Counted from the stretch's first letter, positions 21,008 to 32,385 are shown. The stretch is 64,000 nt of DNA from Prorocentrum cordatum (GCA_963575745.1 CAUYUJ010015837.1:1700540-1764539); one strand, 5' to 3'. Notes: a model not told the origin generated them from the sequence alone. Numbers and translations are program-made.

Positions 21008-21350
21008 AAAGGATTTCAATAGGAATCCTTTTTTGGAGGATTCCAATCGGAACCCATTCTGGAAAGGCTTTCGCCAGGAACCGTTGTGTAAAAGGATTTC
21101 AATAGGAATCCTTGTGCAAAGGATTTCAATAGGAGTCCTTGTGCGAAGAATGTTGTTTGGATCCCATTGGAAAAGGCTTTCCATCGGAATCCTTTTGAAA
21201 AGTCTTTCAAATGAAAGGATTGCAATAGGAATGCTTTCGTGGAAAGTTCAATAGGAATCCTTTTGAAAAGGCTTTCAATAGGAACCCTTTTGTAATGGAT
21301 TCCCATACAAACGTTTTGTAAATGATCTCAATACGAACGCTTGTTAAAAG
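21008..21350 (-). repeat. 27-bp minisatellite, inverted array
   Basis: AAAGGATTTCAATAGGAATC units, the reverse complement of the unit at 20474-20675. About 12 copies, diverged. Together the two arrays form a fold-back around the 140-bp repeats. Confidence 0.85.
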
Positions 21351-21545
21351 GATATCACTGTCGACAAGAGGATGAGGAAGAAAGGGGGAGGAGGACGAGG
21401 AGGGGAAGACTGGAACAGGGCGCGGAAAAAGGTAGATCTTGGGAGGGGGTGTGAGCATATATACATATATGTGTATACCTATACACCCATATGCATATAT
21501 ATATATATACACATATATATATACACATCTATATAAACATATCTA

Positions 21546-21585
<40 letters not shown>

Positions 21586-21590
21586 AATGG
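21351..21590. repeat. Purine tract then (TA)n microsatellite
   Basis: GGAGGAGGACGAGG up to about 21415. Then ATATATATAC-rich sequence from 21455, ending in an uninterrupted (TA)n at about 21548-21582. Confidence 0.9.
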
Positions 21591-21960
21591 CCTCCGGCCA
21601 GTGCCGCCGATCTGGGGGCGCTCCCGATGCGATCTGGCTGGTGGAAGGGGAGGTGGAGGAGTAGATGGAGGATGAGGCGGAGGGAGGTGGAGGGAGGGAT
21701 TGCCTCACGATGGCCCAAGACGGCCTAAGCAGCCCCCATGAGGCTTCCAAGACGGCCCAAGAGGCCCCCAAGTGGACCTCCAGGAACGCCCGAAGAGGCC
21801 CAAACCACTGATTTCGAGCTCTCCAGGGAGGGGGAGGAGGGGGAAGAGGAGGTGGAGGAGGAGGAGGAAGGAAAAAAGGGAGGCAGACGGAGCGGGGAAA
21901 ATGAGGCGGGGGAGGAGGAAGGAGGACGAGGAGGGCGGAACGATGACTGAAGGAAAGCGG
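21591..21960. repeat. Short CTTGGGGCC block 5 and purine tract
   Basis: CCCAAGACGGCC units near 21712-21800 (reverse orientation), flanked by GGAGGTGGAGG purine-rich sequence. Confidence 0.75.
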
Positions 21961-22165
21961 TGATGACGATTGCGATGCGGTTGCTGACGGTAATGGTAAG
22001 AATGATGATGATGATGATGATGATGAGTAGGATGATGATGAAGATGACGATGATGACGATGCTGATTGTAATGTTGTTGATTATGATGATGATGTTGATG
22101 ATGATGGCCAGTATGAACATGATGTCGGTGGTGGCGGTGGTGATGATGATGGCCATGATGACGAC

Positions 22166-22197
<32 letters not shown>

Positions 22198-22441
22198 CGA
22201 TGCTTGTGATGATGAGGATGATGATGATAATGATGGTGATTACCATAAAGTTGGCGACGACGATGGTGATGTTGATAATGAGGTTGTTGATGACGATGAA
22301 GATGATGCTGATTATGGCGATCATGATGAGTATGATGATGATGATGATGACGTCGGTGGCAGTTATTATGACTTCAACGACGACGATGTTGAGGATGACG
22401 GTGAAACTTACCAGAATGATGATGATGATGACGATGCCTAC

Positions 22442-22482
<41 letters not shown>

Positions 22483-22680
22483 CGATGACGATGACGATGA
22501 CGATGATGGTGGTGGTGGCGAGGACGACGACGACGAGGACGATGACAACGACGACGACGAGAATGATGATGATGATGATGATGATGACGATGATGATGAT
22601 GATGATGATGATGATGTGATGATGATGATGGTGGTGGTGGTGGTGGTGGTAATGATGATGCTGATGATGATGCTGAGAAT
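21961..22680. repeat. (GAT)n array
   Basis: About 720 bp of GATGATGAT with GAC and GGT variants. Poly-Met, poly-Asp and poly-Ser open frames are composition artefacts. Confidence 0.95.
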
Positions 22681-22769
22681 CTGATTACACGTACAAGATG
22701 TGTTTGTCATCTTTGTGGCTTTCCGCCCAACCCGCCACCGTGCTTGGGTTGTGGATGTGATACCTCTTG

Positions 22770-23310
22770 TATGTGTGTCGGGGTGTCCTGGGAAGCGTTT
22801 CGGAGTCCTGTTGGACGCAGTTCGGGGGCCTTTTCGGGACAATTGTGGAGCCTGTTGGGCATCTTGGGGCCTATTGGGGTCCCCCTGAGGCCTCCTGGGG
22901 GGCCTCTGAGAGGCCTCGTGGGCTTTCTTGGAACAATTTTGGGGCGCTCTTGGTAGCCTCTTTGGCCGTCTTGGTGCGATCTTGGGGGCCTCTTGGGCCG
23001 TCTTGGAGCGTCGGAAACCCGAAACGGCGAGCATGTCATCAAAATCCGTCAAAAACGATAGGAAAACATACGAGTTTGGCCTCATGAGCCCCTCTTGGGG
23101 GTGCTGTTGGAGTGCTTGGGGGGCCTCCCGGGGGGCCTTTTGGGCGTTCTTCGGGCCTCTTGGGAACTCTTGGAGACGTCTTGGGCCGTCTGAGAGGCCT
23201 CTTGAAGGCCTCTTGGGCCGTCATGACGCCATCTTGGGCCGTCTTGGGTACATCTTGGGCCGTCTTCGAATTATCTTGCAGCAATCTTGGGCTCTCTGGC
23301 ATCCTGGGTG
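22770..23310 (+). repeat. CTTGGGGCC-type repeat, block 6
   Basis: CATCTTGGGGCC, GTCTTGGGCCGTC and CTCTTGGG units. An island near 23015-23065 (CCGAAACGGCGAGCATG) interrupts them. It ends before a C-rich stretch. Confidence 0.85.
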
Positions 23311-23559
23311 GCACTCTGCTGTGTTTCCCACGACCCGACCCCCTCCCCCCCCCCCCCCCCCCCGGAAAACGCAGCACAGCGCGTCCCCCCCCGCACCCCC
23401 CCCCCCAACCACCCCCCTACCCCGGCAGAGCCACCCTGGCACCCACCCCCCAGCAGAGCAGAAGCTCAGGAACTGAAGCTGAGGCTACATCTAAGGCTCT
23501 TTCAGACTCACACGCCGGATTGGCATATCTATAGATATATGTATATATACATACATATC

Positions 23560-23600
<41 letters not shown>

Positions 23601-23670
23601 ACATATGTATGCATATAAACAAACATATATGTATACATATATATATATATATATATATGTGAATTAAACA
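23311..23670. repeat. Poly-C rich stretch and TA/CATA microsatellite
   Basis: Runs of C near 23335-23430, then ATATCTATAGATATATGTATAT sequence from about 23525 to 23660. Confidence 0.85.
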
Positions 23671-23675
23671 TGCGC

Positions 23676-24380
23676 ACGCACTCGCTTATGCAGAATAATC
23701 AGTTTTCAAGAACTCATTGCAGAAAACGAGACGTAGTGCGCACGCGCGCGTCGTCGCGCGCGCTGCCGAAATCTGTCAAAAACCTCAAGTGTCGTAAGGG
23801 TTTCAGATTCTCAAAGAAAAAATGTTTCGCAGCGCTGATGTTTCAGAAAAGCCTGCCCTCGCGCCGTTACGAATTCATAAGACAAAAACAATAGGCGCCT
23901 CATCGCTGTCATAAAATGAAACCAAGCGGGCCCCGCGCGCGTTGTCGCAATAACCTTTTTGGCTACATTTTTGAATAGTACAACTGGTATTTTATATAAT
24001 ATATATACATATACATACATACAGACATACATACATACTATACACATATACATATACATAGTCACGCGCACACATTATTCAAAACAACAAACCAACAAAC
24101 GCGCGCGCATATTGCAACGCGTTAAGCATATGTTTGTTTGCGAGGAATTCGAAACCGAGCGTCGCGGAACTGCATGAGCAGCATGGTTTCGCAACATCCG
24201 CGCTCAAAAAAGCTTGCGCTCGCGTTCTTTCAAATTCTTGAGGGAGCCATCGGTTTTCTCAGCATTGCCATGGAATTCTGCCCATCCGGGCCTCTCGCGC
24301 CGCAAGCCGACATCATTCGCGCGCCCTTGCGCGCGCTGGGGGGGGGGGGGGCCGGCACGATCCGCGTCGAAAAATACCAT
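23676..24380 (+). repeat. R290 units, second cluster start
   Basis: R290 core near 23741 (CACGCGCGCGTCGTCGCGCG), then a diverged unit interrupted by a TACATACAGACATACATACA microsatellite at about 23995-24065. A partial unit follows (CCGACATCATTCGCGCGCCC) and a 12-base G run. Confidence 0.8.
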
Positions 24381-24775
24381 GCGGGGCGTCCTCGCGCCGC
24401 CGACGCGAGGACGCCGCCATCGTCGCCGGCGCGATCAGCATCGGCGCCCTCACTGGCCGAGCCGTCGTCGTTGTCAACATCGTCGCCAGCACAGCAACGA
24501 TCGGCATCGCGTCTACCGTTGTCGACGCTGCCACAATGCCGCGCCCGCCCAAGTCGCCGACTCGAACAGACGTGCCCGCTGGGGTGCGCCCAGCGGTCAG
24601 CGCCGCCGCAGCAGCGTCGGCGGCGCACACTAGCCGGCCGCTGCGCGCGAGAGCATGCGCGGGCCGACGCGGCCGCAGAGATGCACCAGCCAACGCCGAG
24701 CACTCATCGCAATCGCTGCCGCATGGGTTTTGCAAGCCAAGTTGCGGGCGGGCGGGTTGGATGGTTGCGCGAGCA
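24381..24775 (+). repeat. RNY cassette, copy 2
   Basis: Matches copy 1. The plus frame reads AAIVAGAISIGALTGRAVVV, but a base change in the C-terminal CACACTAG region removes the shared stop, so the frame runs on. The minus frame is open but has GCG where other copies have the start ATG. Ends in TTTTGCAAGCCAAGTTGCGG. Confidence 0.6.
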
Positions 24776-24789
24776 GTGGAGTTGGCGAT

Positions 24790-25370
24790 TCCTTGCGAAC
24801 AGGAATCCATTCTCCTTTCTCTACCCCCCCGGATTATCTGCCCCCCACTTTTCGCATTGCAATGTACATATGGTTCTGCCGTATCGCCCATACTAAAAAT
24901 GCATTCGCATCACCCCAGCCCAACCGGCATCGCCCCCCCCCCCCCCCGCCATCCTCTGCAAAAACAATTACGCGCGCACGCGCTTTTACCAAACATCAGA
25001 AGTTGCCAAAAACCTCGCGCGCGGGCCGTCGCGAGAACCCTGTGCGAAGCACGAGAAGAAGCGCACGCGCGCGCGTCGTCGCGCGCATGCCAAATTCCTA
25101 CAACAACCGTCGGCTTCGCAACGAGTTCAATACCGAATGTTGGAAAAAAGAAAGCAGAAAACACACAAACAAACAAACAAACAAACAAAAACGCCTGGTT
25201 TTGCAACATGCCTTTTAATCAAAGCTTGCGCGCGTGCGAATGCTTAAGGAAGCCATCGGCCTCTCAACGTTGTCAAGGAATTCTGCCCGACGGGCCTCTG
25301 GCGCCGCATGGCGACATCATTCGCGCGCCCTTGCGCGCGCCTGGGAGGGGGGGGGGGGGGGGCGACCCGC
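24790..25370 (+). repeat. R290 header and units
   Basis: A header with CTACCCCCCCGGATTATC and CGCCCATACTAAAAATG, a (C)n run, and a core near 25062 (CACGCGCGCGCGTCGTCGCG). An (ACAA)n microsatellite at about 25167-25190 lies inside the unit. Confidence 0.8.
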
Positions 25371-25690
25371 GCCAAATACAGCCGCGCGGGCCTCTCGCGC
25401 GTCGGCCGCGCGCGCGCCGCACTGGGCGCGCCGTCGTCGGTGCGAACATCGCCAGCGGCATCGCCGCTACCGACTCGGAGTGAAATGCCCGCTGGGGCGC
25501 GCCCGGCGGTCAGCGCCATCGCGGCCGCGCCGGCGGCGCCAAATTAGCTGGCCGCTGCGCGCGCCTGGGTTGGCGCGACCGCAGAGGTGCACCAGCCAGC
25601 GCCAGGCGCGCATCGCAATCGTCATTGCGCGGGTTCTGCAAACCGCGTCGCGGGTGGGTGGGCGGGGCGCCTGCAGTAGCACGGGATGCG
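25371..25690 (+). repeat. RNY cassette, copy 3 (internally deleted)
   Basis: About 100 bp of the cassette middle are missing: sequence jumps from ATCGCCGCTACCG to GACTCGGAGTGAAATGCCCG. The plus frame is closed by TGA there. The minus ATG frame (MALTAGRAPAGISLRVG) survives as a start followed by unrelated residues. Confidence 0.65.
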
Positions 25691-25699
25691 TCAACTCGC

Positions 25700-25815
25700 T
25701 CGTTAAATCCAGTTGCACCACAACGATTGCACCGCCTAGATCGCACCACATGGGGCACGCCACATAGACCGAACAACACAGGTCGCCCCGCGTAGCTTGC
25801 ACCACATAGATTCCC
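25700..25815 (+). repeat. GCACCACATAG short repeats
   Basis: Imperfect 15-20 bp units TTGCACCACAACG, TTGCACCGCCTAG, TCGCACCACATGG and TTGCACCACATAGATTCCCC. Related strings lie at 17755, 19108, 28345-28420 and 31668-31735. Confidence 0.7.
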
Positions 25816-26650
25816 CTTTTCTAGATGCAAAATGGGACCCAGCACCCTCCCAAGGTCGGACTGCGCGGTTCCCTTTGTCGCATTGCAATTTACGCGCGAG
25901 CCTGCCCCGTCGCCCATCTTACGCATGAACTCACACCGTCCCAGGGGGGCCGGCATCGACCCCCCCCCCCCCCCGCCATCCCCCGCAAAAAAAAAACGTG
26001 CGCATTTGTTCTATCAAGAATCAAGAATAATTAGTTTCCAAGCGTCCATTGATTGCAACAAATGTGGCGAAGTGCACACGCGCGCGTCGTTGCGCGTGCG
26101 TGCCGAAATTTTGCAAAATCCAGCGGTTTCGCGCAGATTGCACGGTCGAGCATCCAAACAAACATATAAAACACAGACCACACACGGTTTCGCAAGACGG
26201 ATGTTCAAAAAAGCTCGCGCTCACGCTCTCGGGGATTTTCTAATACAAACTAAAATGCTAGAAGGCGGGTTTCGCGCGCGCGTCGGGATCACGCGAACGC
26301 TCTCGCGCGCGCTGTCGCGAGAATCCTTCGCAACAGACGGGGCGAAGCGCGCGCGCGTCGTCGCGCGCGCGCGGGCCGAAATCATTTGAACATCGCAGGT
26401 TGCGCACGGATGCCAAAACCGAGCGCCCCGAAACCATGTAAAAACAGTCGGTGTCGCAACGGCAGGGAGACTGCGCTGGCGCTCGCGCTCTTTCGACTTC
26501 TTAAGGAAGCCATAGTTTGTCAACGTGTCCGTGGAATTCTGCCAAACGGGCCCCTCGCGCCGCATGCCGAAATCATTCGCGCGCCCTCGCGCGCGCGCCA
26601 GGGGGGGGGGGGGGCGATCCGCGACAGATAATATCGCGCGGCAATTTGCG
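25816..26650 (+). repeat. R290 header and units
   Basis: Header (CGCCCATCTTACGCATGAAC, (C)n run), cores near 26078 and 26348, second halves near 26270 and 26560. Spacing between cores is about 268 bp. A 12-base G run precedes the next cassette. Confidence 0.8.
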
Positions 26651-27066
26651 CGCGCAGCAGGCCGCGCGCGCAAATCGAATTTCCTCCAAGACCTTCATCG
26701 CCGACGCGTGGACGCCGTCATTGTCCTCGGCGCGATCAGCATCGGCGCCGTCGCTGGCCGCGCCGTCGCCGTTGTCAACAACGCCAGTAGCATCGCCACT
26801 AGCATCGTCGCGTTTACCGCTGTCGACTTCGCCATGACACCGCACCCGCCCAAGTCGCCGACTCGCTCTGACGTGCCCGCTGGGATGCGCCCAGCGGTCA
26901 GCGCCACCGCGCCCGCGTCGGTCGCGCCGATCTAGCTGGCCGCTACGCGCGCGCGCCTGGGTCGGCGCGGCCGCAGAGATGCGCCAGCCAAAGCCACGTG
27001 CTCATCGCAATCGCCGCCGCATGGTTTTGCAAACCAAGTTGCGAGTGGGTGGGCGGGATGGCTGCA
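26651..27066 (+). repeat. RNY cassette, copy 4 (both frames intact)
   Basis: The plus frame has AVIVLGAISIGAVAGRAVAV and stops at 26933-26935. The minus frame runs from ATG 26907 (MALTAGRIPAGTSERVGDLG) to TGA at 26695, 70 codons. Followed by GTTTTGCAAACCAAGTTGCG. Confidence 0.6.
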
Positions 27067-27925
27067 AGAGCATCGGATGCGCCAACTCGCCTGCAAAGAG
27101 CAATTGCACGACATTGATTCTCCTTTCTTCGAAGAAGTAGACTCTACCCACCCTGGGATTACCCGCCCCCGCTTTGCATCTGATCCTGCCCCATCGTCCA
27201 TCCTGAATATAACTGTTCGCCCCCCCGCGCCGCCCTTTTGCAAAAAAATGCCATGCCCGCGCGCCCGTTTATGAAAAGTCATCAGTTTTCAAGAACCCCT
27301 TTCGAACAATGAGACGAAGTGCGCGCGCGTGCGTTGTCGCGCGCATGCCGAAATCTCTCAAGGACTTTTGGTCCCGCAAGGATTTCAAAATCGAGCGCCC
27401 ATATATATATATATACACACACGTACATACATGTTTAAAACTGCTTCGCAACATTGGTTTTCAAACAGAAACTTGCGCGCGCTCTTGCGAATCCGTAAGA
27501 AAACCGTAAAGAGTTAATCATTTTCAGACGTTTCTACCAAACGGGCTTCACGCGCGCATGTCGAAATCATTCGAACGCCCTTGCGCGCGCGCCGTCGCGA
27601 GAATCTGTTGCAGAAAAAAAAGGCGAAGCGCACGCGCGCGCGACGTCGCGCGCGCATGCCGAAATCCATCAAAAACCATTGTTTTCGTAAGGATTCCATA
27701 ACAGACTGCCCAAACAACACATAAAACACACATGGTTTCTCAACATCAGTATTCAAAAAAAACGTGCGCGCGCTCTTGCGGCTTCTTAAGAGACCCATTT
27801 GGTTGTTTTTCGAAATTTTCATGGGGCCTCGCCAGCCGCATGCCGGCATTATTCGCACGCCTTTGCGCGCGTGCTGGGGGGGCACGATCCGTGACAAATA
27901 ATACCATACGGGCCTTTGGCGCGTT
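27067..27925 (+). repeat. R290 header and units
   Basis: Header (AGTAGACTCTACCCACCC, CCATCGTCCATCCTGAATAT), cores near 27322 and 27633, and a (TA)n/(CA)n microsatellite at 27400-27430 inside the first unit. Confidence 0.8.
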
Positions 27926-28312
27926 TACCGCGCGCGCATGTCGAAATCCTTCCAAAACCTTCAGCATCGACGCGAGGACGCCGTCATCGTCGCCGGCGTG
28001 ATCAGCATCGGCGCCCGCAATGGCCTCACCTTCGACGTTGCCAACATCGCCACCAGCATCGGTAGTACCATCATTGCGTCTACTGTTGTCGACGTTGCCA
28101 TGATACCGCACCCGACCAAGCCGCCGACTCGCACTGAAGTGCCCGCTGGGATGTGCCGAGCGGTCAGCGCCATCGCGGCCGCGTCGGTCGCGCCAAACTA
28201 ATTGACCGCTGCGCGCGCGTGCTTGGTTTGGCGCGGCCGCAGAGATGCACCAGCCAACGCCAAGCACGCTTGCAAACCAAGTTGCGGGTGGGTGGGTGGG
28301 ATGATTGCGCGG
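27926..28312 (+). repeat. RNY cassette, copy 5
   Basis: The plus frame has AVIVAGVISIGARNGLTFDV and stops at 28199-28201. The minus frame runs from ATG 28173 (MALTARHIPAGTSVRVGGLV) to TGA at 27961. Followed by TTGCAAACCAAGTTGCGGGT. Confidence 0.6.
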
Positions 28313-28550
28313 GCACTGGAGATGACAACGCACTGCGAACATAAATTGATCGCTCCACATAGATTGCATCACATGGCTTGCGCCACATGTACGCCACCAC
28401 CTATATTGCACGGCATAGATCGACTGGCATATACATATATGAATAGATACACGTATGGAAAATAGTCCGCCGAACACACCATGCTCCCCCTTTCCCTCGT
28501 TCGCTATCTGAATTCTTGACGCTTCGCGTATCCCCCCCGGCCCATCCAGA
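28313..28550. repeat. GCACCACATAG repeats and TA-rich linker
   Basis: CTCCACATAGATTGCATCAC and GCGCCACATGTACGCCACC units, then ATACATATATGAATAGATAC. No gene. Confidence 0.6.
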
Positions 28551-28554
28551 ATTG

Positions 28555-29275
28555 ATTGCCAGTTTTCTTGAGGCCTCCTTGGAGGCTATCTTGAGCCATG
28601 CTCGGCTATTGATTGTCGGAGGCTATCTGGAGCCATGCTCGGTTATCTTGGGCCATCTTGAGGCTGTCTTGAGGTTTCTTGGAGGTCTGTCGGAGGTTAT
28701 CTTGAGGCTATGTTGGGCAATTTTGAAAACCATATTTGCCTATCTAGGGTTCTCTTGGAGCCATCTTGGGCCAAACAGGGCGGGGTGGAGGGTCTTTGGC
28801 GAGAGGCTGGGAGGCCTCGTGGGGTCATCTTGGGCCCCATGGCTCAAACAGAGGAGGTCCCTCAATTAGCATCGCCCCCATCGGAGGCTTTCAAACGGCA
28901 TCTTGGGGCCCTCTTGAAGCGCCCTTGGGCCCCTCTTGGCGATCTTGGGGCCGTCGTCGGCCTTCTTGGGCCCCTCTTGGGCCTGTTTTGGGCCATCTTG
29001 GGGCCATCTTGAGGCTTCCAAAGCCCATCGGAAGCGAAAAGGCGATAATGCCAACAACATTGTTTTTCCCTAGGCTTTGGACGGGTTTGGGCATCTTGGA
29101 GGGCGCCGTGGAGGGCTCGGAGGGCATTTGGATCCGTCTTGGGGCTGTCTTGGGGCCTCCTGGGGGTATGTCGGAGGCTATCTTGACCCATCTTGAAGTA
29201 GCATGGGCCATATTAGAGGCCATCTTGCGACATTGAAGCCCTCTTGGAGCCTTCTTGGGCCATTTTGGACGCTGC
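28555..29275 (+). repeat. CTTGGGGCC-type repeat, block 7
   Basis: Starts as GGCTATCTTGAGCCATG units and becomes CTTGGGGCC units. The island CCCATCGGAAGCGAAAAGGC at 29024-29043 matches block 2. Open frames are shadows. Confidence 0.85.
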
Positions 29276-29454
29276 GGCGCCTCCGTCCCCCCTCCCCCCA
29301 GGCCCAGGGGAGGGGGTAGTGGGAGGGGTCAAGACCCCCTCCCCGCCCGCAAGCCGTCTCGCTCACTCCCACCCGCCCTCCCAACACATACGCAGCACCC
29401 GAGTCTAGCCCGAGCCTCAGCATATTCAGCAGTCGTCTTTGGATGGGCAGGTAC

Positions 29455-29483
29455 TGGGGGCCAATCCGCCGCCGCCGCCGCCT

Positions 29484-29514
<31 letters not shown>

Positions 29515-29775
29515 TGCCCGCCGCCGCCGCCGCCGCCGCGGCGCCGCCGCCGCCGCCGCCCCCGCCGCCGCCGCCGCCGCTGCCCGCCGCCGCCGCCGCC
29601 GCCGCCGCCGCCCCCGCTGCCAAACCGCCGCCGCAGCCGCAGCCGCTGCCGCCACCACCGGCGCCGCCGGCGCCGCAGCCGCCGCCGCCGCCCCCGCCGC
29701 CCCCGCCGCCGCCGCAGCCGCCGCAGCCGCCGCCGCCGCCGCCGCAGCTGCCGCAGCCGCCGCCGCCGCCAAGTG
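29455..29775. repeat. (CCG)n array
   Basis: About 320 bp of CCGCCGCCG with GCC and GCA variants. Reads as poly-Pro, poly-Ala and poly-Arg. Just upstream, 29276-29454 is GC-rich with no gene seen. Confidence 0.95.
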
Positions 29776-30115
29776 TATTCTGTATTGTTTTTTGACAGGG
29801 ATGGTGTGGGGGGGGGCCGTATCGGGTTGGCTGCGCATGTTCCGAATTTGGAGGCAGAGTGTGTGTTGTATTGTTTGTTATAAAGGATGGTGGGGGGGGG
29901 GTGTCATGGACTCGGGTTGGCCCCCAGTCGCCTGGGGGAGGGGGTGTTTATTAATAGGGAACAATGATAGAGAGAAGAAAAAAACGCGTTATACCATCTA
30001 AGCCCAGAGGGCTGGTGGGAGTACCCGAATTTTTCGTCGTTTCCGAATTGCCCCAGCGGGGCCCCTCCCAGGGGCCCCGCCGCATCCGCTTCATTGGTTC
30101 ACCGCCACCATAATC
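29776..30115. other. Linker with short dispersed match
   Basis: G-rich runs at 29808 and 29890. At 29985-30022 the text TATACCATCTAAGCCCAGAG plus GGCTGGTGGGA matches 12326-12360 with about 5 mismatches in 34. No gene. Confidence 0.5.
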
Positions 30116-30119
30116 AGAA

Positions 30120-31300
30120 TCATGGAGACCTTCGTGTCCAACACACCCCCCGGTATTCAATATGCTGCTTCCCAAAGCCAAATTCGAAATATTCCTTTAC
30201 TCAAATCCCTCCGTCTCTAACACACCCCAAAGTACTCCATACTCAACAGATTCCCTCCCCAAGTGTAACTTGAGACCATCATTATCACCAACCCACTCCG
30301 TTTCTGAAACACCCGTTCATAGTCAATATCCTTCGTGTCCAACAAAACCACCCGAGCCTAAATGGGCCCCAATCCCCAGACATAACTCAAAATCACCGGT
30401 CTACTGAATTCCCTCCGTTTCCAACACACACCCACGTATTCAACAGCTTTCGTGTCCACCACGCCACCCGATACTCAACAAGCTCCCTCCCCAAGCCTAA
30501 CTTGAAACATTTATCATATTCAATTCCCCCCGTCCCCAACACACCCCCATTTACTCAACAGCCTTCGTGTCCAACACACAACCCGATACTCAAAAGGCTC
30601 CCCGCAAGGCCTAATTGAGAACACCCCTCTACTCAATCCCCTCCGTCTCCAACACACCCCGACATACGCAACAGCCCTCGTGTCCAACACACCTTCCATA
30701 CTCAACTGGGTCCCTGCCCAAGCCTAAGTTGAAACACCCCTTCTGCTCAACTCCACCCGCCTCCAACACACCCTCACATGCTCAACAGCATTCTTGTCCA
30801 ACACACCACCCCATACTCAGCAGGCTCCCTCCCGAAACCGAACTTGAAACCATCCTTCTACCCAACTCCCTCCGTCTCTAACGTACCCCAAAGGTCAACA
30901 GCCTTCACGTCCCAAAAACCACCCTGTATTGAACAGGCCCCCCTCCCCAAGCCCAACTCGAAACCATCCTTCTACTCAACTCCATCCGCCTCCAACACAC
31001 CCTCACATGCTCAACAGCATTCTTGCCCAACACACCACCCTATACTCAACAGGCTCCCTCCCAAAGCCTAAGTTGAAACATGTTTCTATACAACTCACTC
31101 CGTCCCCAACACACCCCCACATTCGCAACAGCATTCGTGTCCACCACGCCACCCTGTACTGAACAGGCCCCCTCCCCAAGCCCAACTCAAAACCATCATT
31201 CTACGCAACTCCCTCCGACCCCAACACACCCCCACACATTCAACAGTCTTCGTGTCCAACACACCACCCGATACTCAACAGGCTCCTTCTGCAAGACACC
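30120..31300 (+). repeat. 114-bp satellite array
   Basis: About ten tandem units spaced 111-116 bp. Each has CTCCCTCCGTCTCCAACACA, ACTCAACAGC, TTCGTGTCCAACACACCACC, ACTCAACAGGCTCCCTCCCC and AAGCCTAACTTGAAACC. Frames stay open by chance; no gene called. Confidence 0.92.
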
Positions 31301-31665
31301 TTCCTGCGGAATTCTGTCAAGATCCCGAACCGCCCGCCGCCCGTCGTCCGCCCGCCCGCGCGCCCCCGCCGCCCGCCCCCGCCCACCTTCTACGCAACCC
31401 CCATCCGTGTCCACCGCACCACCCACATACTCCGTTGTCACGCCACGCACTGCACATACACGACAGCGTCACAGCACACCAACACCATCACAACACAGCA
31501 CACCAGGACCATCACCAGAAGACCGCACGCACTTCCGCAGCAAGACCATCACTCCACTCCACGCCCACGCTATCCCAACAGCCGCCACCGACACGACACC
31601 CTCGATCCGCCTTGTCGCCTTCGCTCTCTCAAGAGCGAAGTGGGGAATCCTAGTGGGTAGAGGGA
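31301..31665. other. Unique C-rich sequence
   Basis: CCCGCCCG- and CACACC-rich linker. No supported ORF. Confidence 0.4.
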
Positions 31666-32225
31666 GTGTTGCACCAATAGTACAACGTAGATCGCAGCAC
31701 GTAGGCTGCAAGACATACCGTGCACCGCACAGCTTCCACCACCCGCACTGCTCCACACGGGTTGCACAACCACGGAGTGCCAGAAACACGCTGTTTGGGG
31801 GGGGCCCACGCTGGCCGACGTCGCTCCAGAGCCCCAGGGGGGGCCTCGAGGACCCTGCTGGAGGTCCCCTGGCGCGCTTCCTCCATTGTCTTTTACAGGG
31901 GAAGCCCGTTCGGGTCTACCCGAAACTACTCACATGAAATTCATGTTCGCATCGGACTCCGTCACCAAGCTGTGTAAGTTCAGAAAATGCACAACCGTTG
32001 CCGCCACGGAGGTGACTGAGCCGAGTTCGCGAAAACTTTTGGGCCCTCTTGGGTGCACCTTTGGGCCGTCGTGGGGCCACGCTCGGCCGCCCTCGGGCCG
32101 CCGCTGGCCCGACCTCGAGGCACCACGCGGGCCGCCGCGGGAGTGCGGGGCGCGGGCCCGCGGCTTTTCCACGAGGGGCCGCGGCCTCGGGGAGCGCGGC
32201 CTCGGGGCGCGCGGGGGGACGGGTA
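31666..32225. other. Unique sequence with GCACC short repeats at start
   Basis: 31668-31740 carries GCACCAATAGTACAACGTAG and GTGCACCGCACAGC, akin to the GCACCACATAG family. The rest is GC-rich with no recognisable gene. Confidence 0.4.
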
Positions 32226-32385
32226 CGTTCAGGAGGGGAAAAAACACACAGACACCAGTAACCGTCGACCCCCAGGAAAAGATGGGAAAATATAGGAAGT
32301 GGGGGGGAAGACAAAACCCAGAAAATATAGGAAAAGATGGGGAATCCTGTCATTTGTGTGTATTTATGTGCGTGTCCCAGGGCCC
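32226..32385 (+). repeat. ~155-bp dispersed repeat, copy 1
   Basis: GGGGAAAAAACACACAGACA ... CAGGAAAAGATGGGAAAATA ... GGGGGGAAGACAAAACCCAG ... TGTGTGTATTTATGTGCGTG. Matches 39144-39300 in the same orientation. The ends are weakly inverted (ACACACAG against GTGTGTATTTAT), so it may be a MITE. No target duplication found. Confidence 0.8.

Noticed and set aside
29255-30001. 248-codon frame over (CCG)n
   Set aside because: Mostly poly-Ala from the triplet array.
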